Positions 7,881 to 10,344 of a stretch of DNA of 10,344 bases are shown piece by piece; positions within the stretch are counted from its first letter, which is position 1, and each line of letters starts with the position of its first letter. Position numbers and translations under genes: made by a program. The stretch spans positions 1 to 10,344 of the forward strand of contig CANRMV010000030.1 in the NCBI GenBank assembly GCA_947631875.1, given 5' to 3'. This DNA comes from an uncultured Clostridia bacterium (lineage in GTDB: Bacteria; Bacillota; Clostridia; Christensenellales; UBA1242). Below the pieces are notes generated by a model, which saw nothing but the letters and a program-made list of their open reading frames with translations, had not been told where the DNA came from and searched no databases.

Positions 7881-8549
7881 TTATCTTTTTATTGCAAAGA
7901 ACAACTGGTTCAACTTATTGTGCCTTTTCGCTTTCTCAACAACAGCCTTTGTTATAACCTCATTTTTCAAAACAATCTTTTCGTTGTTATAGCCAAAAAT
8001 GTCCTCACAACAAATTTTTCCTATATAAAAGTTAGCCGACAAATTTATTTTCTCTGGACTCGTCACAGCGTTTGTCTGCGCCGATTGAATGGACACCACC
8101 TCATCGGAAAGCGTTCTTGGAAATGCCCTTTGCAAAACTTTTTTCTTTTTCTTCATTTGGATAAAAACAACATCTTCTCCAACATCGCTCACAAACTTTG
8201 CCAAAACTTCGCATTTGTCGGTTATAATCTTTGTCATTTTTTCTTTTTGAAATTCAAGTTTCAAAACCCGGCCATAGTTATTGCAATTTTCATCCAAAAC
8301 CTTTTTTCCCAGCAAACTGCTTGTCCTCTGGGCGGTGAATTGCAAAACGCTGCTGTCTGCAATCACAATATATTCGCGGTTGCACATAAGCACATCTTCA
8401 CTTTTAACAAAAAACTCGCTTTCACTCTCTTCGTCAACCACATAATATCCAACTTTTTTCATAGATGAAAAATCAAGCGCAACATCCAGCACATACCCCA
8501 CGCATTTGCCAGCACTCTTGTCCAAGACAATTTTTGAAATGTTATCCAT
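7881..8549 (-). CDS. PRC-barrel domain protein
   Basis: 222 residues, no signal peptide or membrane segment, so probably cytoplasmic. It shows repeated PRC-barrel-like units: residues ~4-70 (GKCVGYVLDVALDF then KKVGYYVVD), ~78-131 (LLGKKVLDENCNNYGRV), and a C-terminal unit ~175-222 (YIGKICCEDIFG, then KNEVITKAVVEKAKRHNKL). The last pattern is common in clostridial PRC-barrel proteins, with a G-x-x-I...V-I-T-x-x-V-x-x-A-x-x-x-x-K-L signature. A Lys-rich stretch (KKKKK, 133-137) separates the second and third units. PRC barrels are small beta-barrels found in RNA-processing (RimM) and photosynthetic reaction-centre proteins; the function in this subfamily is unknown. The start is set by GGAGG four bases upstream of the ATG. 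The gene is divergent from the DUF1858 gene, with 112 bases between the two starts. Family confidence is good; function is not known. Confidence 0.85.
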   Translation of the reverse strand: MDNISKIVLDKSAGKCVGYVLDVALDFSSMKKVGYYVVDEESESEFFVKSEDVLMCNREYIVIADSSVLQFTAQRTSSLLGKKVLDENCNNYGRVLKLEFQKEKMTKIITDKCEVLAKFVSDVGEDVVFIQMKKKKKVLQRAFPRTLSDEVVSIQSAQTNAVTSPEKINLSANFYIGKICCEDIFGYNNEKIVLKNEVITKAVVEKAKRHNKLNQLFFAIKR

Positions 8550-8606
8550 CAGTCCTCCGCCTATTATTGTGATATGATTGCAGCATAAAATTTATGACAA
8601 ACATTC

Positions 8607-8631
8607 TTGGCAGTTGACAAACCCCTGCCAA
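8607..8631. promoter_or_regulatory. Inverted repeat overlapping the -35 box, operator candidate
   Basis: TTGGCAG (8607-8613) and CTGCCAA (8625-8631) form a perfect 7-base inverted repeat with an 11-base spacer. The spacer contains most of the -35 hexamer of the rightward promoter. The half-site centres are 18 bases apart, about two helical turns, which would suit a dimeric repressor. The site also lies in front of the leftward PRC-barrel gene, so one regulator could affect both. It could instead be a chance palindrome. Confidence 0.45.
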
Positions 8632-8642
8632 AGTGCTAAAAT
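8614..8642 (+). promoter_or_regulatory. Sigma-A type promoter for the DUF1858 gene
   Basis: TTGACA (8614-8619, full -35 consensus), a 17-base spacer, then TAAAAT (8637-8642, 5 of 6 to the -10 consensus). Transcription should begin near 8649, leaving a very short leader of about 13 bases that still contains the AGGTG ribosome binding site. Confidence 0.8.
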
Positions 8643-8661
8643 ATGCCTTGCGAGGTGAAAA

Positions 8662-8874
8662 ATGAAAAAAACAAAATTAGTCAAAAAACCATATACAAAA
8701 GATATGACAATAGGTGAAGTATTAAAAAGCAATCCAAATTTGGAAGAAGTTTTCTTGGGATTTGGAATGCATTGCGTTGCCTGCCCTGTCAGCCAAATGG
8801 AAACCGTTAAAGAAGCAAGTGCTGTGCATGGTGTTGATGTGGAGTTTCTTTTAAAAAAATTGAACGAGGCGTAA
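8662..8874 (+). CDS. DUF1858 hybrid-cluster-associated redox disulfide protein
   Basis: 70 residues. After a Lys-rich start (MKKTKLVKK) comes the standard DUF1858 fold: YTKDMTIGEVL (11-21), NPNLEEVFLGFGMHC (24-38), the CxxC pair Cys38-V-A-Cys41 followed by P-V-S, ETVKEAS, and HGVDVEFLLKKLN at the end. It spans the whole family length. Family members are small cytoplasmic proteins, often fused to or encoded near hybrid-cluster protein (Hcp) or other redox enzymes. The CxxC is thought to act as a redox disulfide or metal site; a precise biochemical role is not established. AGGTG lies four bases upstream of the ATG, behind a strong promoter, and a hairpin terminator follows, so it appears to be a single-gene transcript. 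No hcp-like gene is in the window. Confidence 0.92.
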   Translation: MKKTKLVKKPYTKDMTIGEVLKSNPNLEEVFLGFGMHCVACPVSQMETVKEASAVHGVDVEFLLKKLNEA

Positions 8875-8908
8875 AGAAAAAACTGCAAGAATCGGCAATT
8901 TTTTCTTT
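8873..8908 (+). terminator. Hairpin terminator after the DUF1858 gene
   Basis: AAAGAAAAAACTGC (8873-8886) pairs with GCAATTTTTTCTTT (8895-8908) with one C-A mismatch and an 8-base loop. The stem overlaps the TAA stop, and the T-run forms the descending arm, as in a short intrinsic terminator. Confidence 0.65.
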
Positions 8909-8923
8909 GTTAAAAAACAACCA

Positions 8924-8952
8924 TTGACAACAAAATGCAACAATGTTATAAT
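8924..8952 (+). promoter_or_regulatory. Perfect consensus extended -10 promoter for the 191-residue gene
   Basis: TTGACA (8924-8929), a 17-base spacer, then TATAAT (8947-8952): both hexamers match the sigma-A consensus exactly. A TG dinucleotide (8944-8945) one base before the -10 adds the extended -10 element. Expected start of transcription is near 8959, with a leader of about 16 bases before the ATG at 8975. Confidence 0.9.
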
Positions 8953-8974
8953 CACTGCATAAAAGGAAAAAAGA

Positions 8975-9550
8975 ATGAAAGAACTTTTAAAAGAAATCCC
9001 AAATGAAATAATACTTTTGTCTTATTATCAAGCATACAGACAAGTTTACGGTTATTTTGGAAAATTTAATGCACCAACACTCTACTATCTTCCACACGGA
9101 ATCCCAAATATGTTTGAGTATCTTTTAGACACAAAAAAGCAGTTTGAAATTTACAACAATCTTTGCGGCGTGCAAAATGAAAGGGTTGAAAAGAAAATAC
9201 AATTCTGCGAATCCTTTCATGGTTCTTTGGCGGAAGAGTTTGAAAAATTGGAAGCAATCGACAAAGAATATGATGCAAAACGCGACAAACTTCAAAAACT
9301 CTGGAATTTTGTCACTTCCTTTAATAGCAACCTAAAAGAAAATTCAAAAAGCGGAATTATTGATTTACTACAAGAAGGAAAACCAATAGCAATAACCTTG
9401 TATGACGATCATATCTTTGCATCAAAAAATTTGGTGTTTGGCATGCATAAGAGAGATTGGGGAGATGAACTTAAAGTTGCTTACACAGAAAAAGACAAAG
9501 CAACATATGACAAATTGTTTGGCAAAACAAATCCAAAAACAAAAAATTAA
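8975..9550 (+). CDS. Hypothetical protein, family not recognised
   Basis: 191 residues, rich in Lys, Glu and Tyr/Phe, with no signal peptide or membrane segment, so probably cytoplasmic. The N-terminal part is aromatic (LSYYQAYRQVYGYFGKF, 15-31, then LYYLPHGIPN). Residues ~65-115 are highly charged and could form a coiled coil (NERVEKKIQF through EKLEAIDKEYDAKRDKLQKLW). The C-terminal third looks like a small alpha/beta segment (IAITLYDDHIFASKNLVFGM) and the tail is basic and Asn-rich. I do not recognise a family or a catalytic motif. The start is supported by AAGGA seven bases upstream of the ATG and by a perfect promoter. A strong terminator directly follows, so it is a monocistronic gene, and nearby genes do not suggest a function. 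Confidence 0.85.
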   Translation: MKELLKEIPNEIILLSYYQAYRQVYGYFGKFNAPTLYYLPHGIPNMFEYLLDTKKQFEIYNNLCGVQNERVEKKIQFCESFHGSLAEEFEKLEAIDKEYDAKRDKLQKLWNFVTSFNSNLKENSKSGIIDLLQEGKPIAITLYDDHIFASKNLVFGMHKRDWGDELKVAYTEKDKATYDKLFGKTNPKTKN

Positions 9551-9578
9551 AAAAACTGCAAAAAAAGCAGTTTTTTTT
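9549..9578. terminator. Bidirectional terminator between the hypothetical gene and hflX
   Basis: A7-CTGC (9549-9559) pairs with GCAG-T7 (9567-9577) around a loop of seven A bases, and the T-run extends to 9578. It reads as an intrinsic terminator from either side. The stem shares bases with the TAA stops of both convergent genes (9548-9550 and 9579-9577), so the two genes are packed against one shared hairpin. Confidence 0.88.
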
Positions 9579-10344
9579 ATTGATTTAAAGCATTTTTTAT
9601 CACTTTTTTCAACTTTTCCGCATTTTCTTTGTCTTTTGTGTTGAAAAGTAATTCGTTTTTTCTTATTGCAACAGGCTTATTTAAAAGGTCGCTTTTGTTC
9701 AAAATAACAAGGCGATTTTTTGTTGCCCCAAGGTCATCCAAAATGTCATTTGTGATTTTGATATTCTTTTTATAAAAGGCATCAGAAACATCAACAACAT
9801 GCAAAATCAAATCTGCATTCTTCACCTCTTCCAAAGTGGAAGAAAAACTTTCAACAAGTTCGTGTGGCAGTTTGCTGATAAATCCAACCGTGTCAGTTAA
9901 AAGGCAAAACTCACCACCCTCCAAATACATCCTTCTGCTTGTGGTGTCCAGCGTTGCAAAAAGTTTGTCATCGGCATAGATGTTTTCTTTTGTTAGCATA
10001 TTAAAAATCGAACTTTTGCCAGCATTTGTATATCCGCCCAAAACCACACTTTTAATTCCACATTTTTGGCGCAAAAGTTTGTTCTGATTGCGGCTGTTTT
10101 TTATCTTTTCAATTTCCGCCTGAAGTGAAACAATTTCTTTTTCAAGTTTTCGGCGGTCTAATTCTAATTTAGTTTCACCTGGCCCACGCATGCCAGCACC
10201 CTTGCCACCAAATCTGCCCGCACTGCCTTTCAAAGAAGAAAGTCGGGTTAAAAGATATTTGTTTTGTGCAAGTTTAACCTCAATTTTTCCTTCGCTGGAC
10301 TTTGCATTCATTGCAAATATGTCAATGATAAGCAAAATTCTGTC
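9577..10344 (-). CDS. hflX: GTPase HflX, partial (5' end outside window)
   Basis: The visible 255 residues run to the right edge with the frame open, so the true start lies outside. The fragment begins DRILLIIDIFA, matching the conserved HflX segment where full-length proteins have Asp-Arg followed by I-L-D-I-F-A. It continues through EGKIEVKLAQ, the Gly-rich RGPGETKLELDRR linker, a helical region, and the GTPase domain: G1 GYTNAGKSS (104-112), G2 ATLDTTSRR (130-138), G3 DTVGF (151-155) and G4 NKSD (216-219). HflX is a ribosome-binding GTPase that splits stalled or heat-damaged ribosomes and recycles subunits in many bacteria. Here the chain ends 36 residues after G4: no clear SA(K/L) G5 motif is seen (NTK in its place) and there is no C-terminal extension. 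Family assignment is very secure. It converges on the 191-residue gene. Confidence 0.95.
   Translation of the reverse strand, partial: DRILLIIDIFAMNAKSSEGKIEVKLAQNKYLLTRLSSLKGSAGRFGGKGAGMRGPGETKLELDRRKLEKEIVSLQAEIEKIKNSRNQNKLLRQKCGIKSVVLGGYTNAGKSSIFNMLTKENIYADDKLFATLDTTSRRMYLEGGEFCLLTDTVGFISKLPHELVESFSSTLEEVKNADLILHVVDVSDAFYKKNIKITNDILDDLGATKNRLVILNKSDLLNKPVAIRKNELLFNTKDKENAEKLKKVIKNALNQ

Noticed and set aside
7920..8468. 182-codon plus-strand frame opposite the PRC-barrel gene
   Set aside because: No ribosome binding site; Phe/His/Asn-rich composition indicates a shadow, while the opposite strand has a recognisable PRC-barrel family pattern and a strong Shine-Dalgarno.
8592..8888. 98-codon minus-strand frame across the DUF1858 gene
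   Set aside because: It overlaps the promoter, the whole gene and its terminator; the DUF1858 protein is a clear family match.
9577..10335. hflX beginning at a TTG at 10335
   Set aside because: The frame continues upstream as D-R-I, matching the conserved HflX segment, and the N-terminal domain is missing, so the real start lies beyond the window.

Overview
The window looks like a piece of chromosome from a low-GC Gram-positive bacterium, most likely an uncultured Clostridia/Bacillota relative. The reasons are A/T-rich DNA, strong AGGAGG-type ribosome binding sites, a classical lipobox, a PrgI-like/VirB4 ATPase, a PRC-barrel protein, a DUF1858 redox protein and an HflX GTPase. All five visible stop codons are TAA and nothing suggests a recoded genetic code. 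The taxonomic placement is inference.

Left half (1-7612, minus strand). A two-gene unit is transcribed leftwards. The first gene (7612-4916) is an 898-residue VirB4/TraC-type ATPase with two N-terminal membrane segments resembling a fused PrgI domain. Its TAA stop overlaps the Shine-Dalgarno of the second gene, which starts at 4907 and is still open at the left edge. That second gene encodes at least 1635 residues. It is a giant exported lipoprotein: signal peptide with lipobox IAGC, then more than 1100 residues of beta-rich Ig-like material, then a GLUG-like Gly-rich repeat region. It occupies almost half of the window, and I checked codon by codon that it is uninterrupted. The tight coupling of a secretion/conjugation-type ATPase to a huge surface lipoprotein is the most interesting thing here.

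Middle (7613-8874). A very A/T-rich gap (7613-7880, about 15% GC in 7741-7860) holds a candidate promoter for the ATPase gene and a weak A/T hairpin. Next comes a leftward gene for a 222-residue PRC-barrel protein (8549-7881). It is divergent from a rightward gene for a 70-residue DUF1858 / hybrid-cluster-associated redox disulfide protein (8662-8874). The 112-bp divergent region carries a near-consensus sigma-A promoter overlapped by a 7-bp inverted repeat that looks like an operator.

Right end (8875-10344). A terminator hairpin is followed by a perfect consensus extended -10 promoter driving an unrecognised 191-residue protein (8975-9550). That gene converges on hflX (minus strand, 5' part outside the window) through one shared bidirectional terminator. 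The visible HflX has intact G1-G4 motifs but lacks the usual C-terminal extension and a canonical G5. No tRNA, rRNA, CRISPR array, insertion sequence or phage gene was seen.
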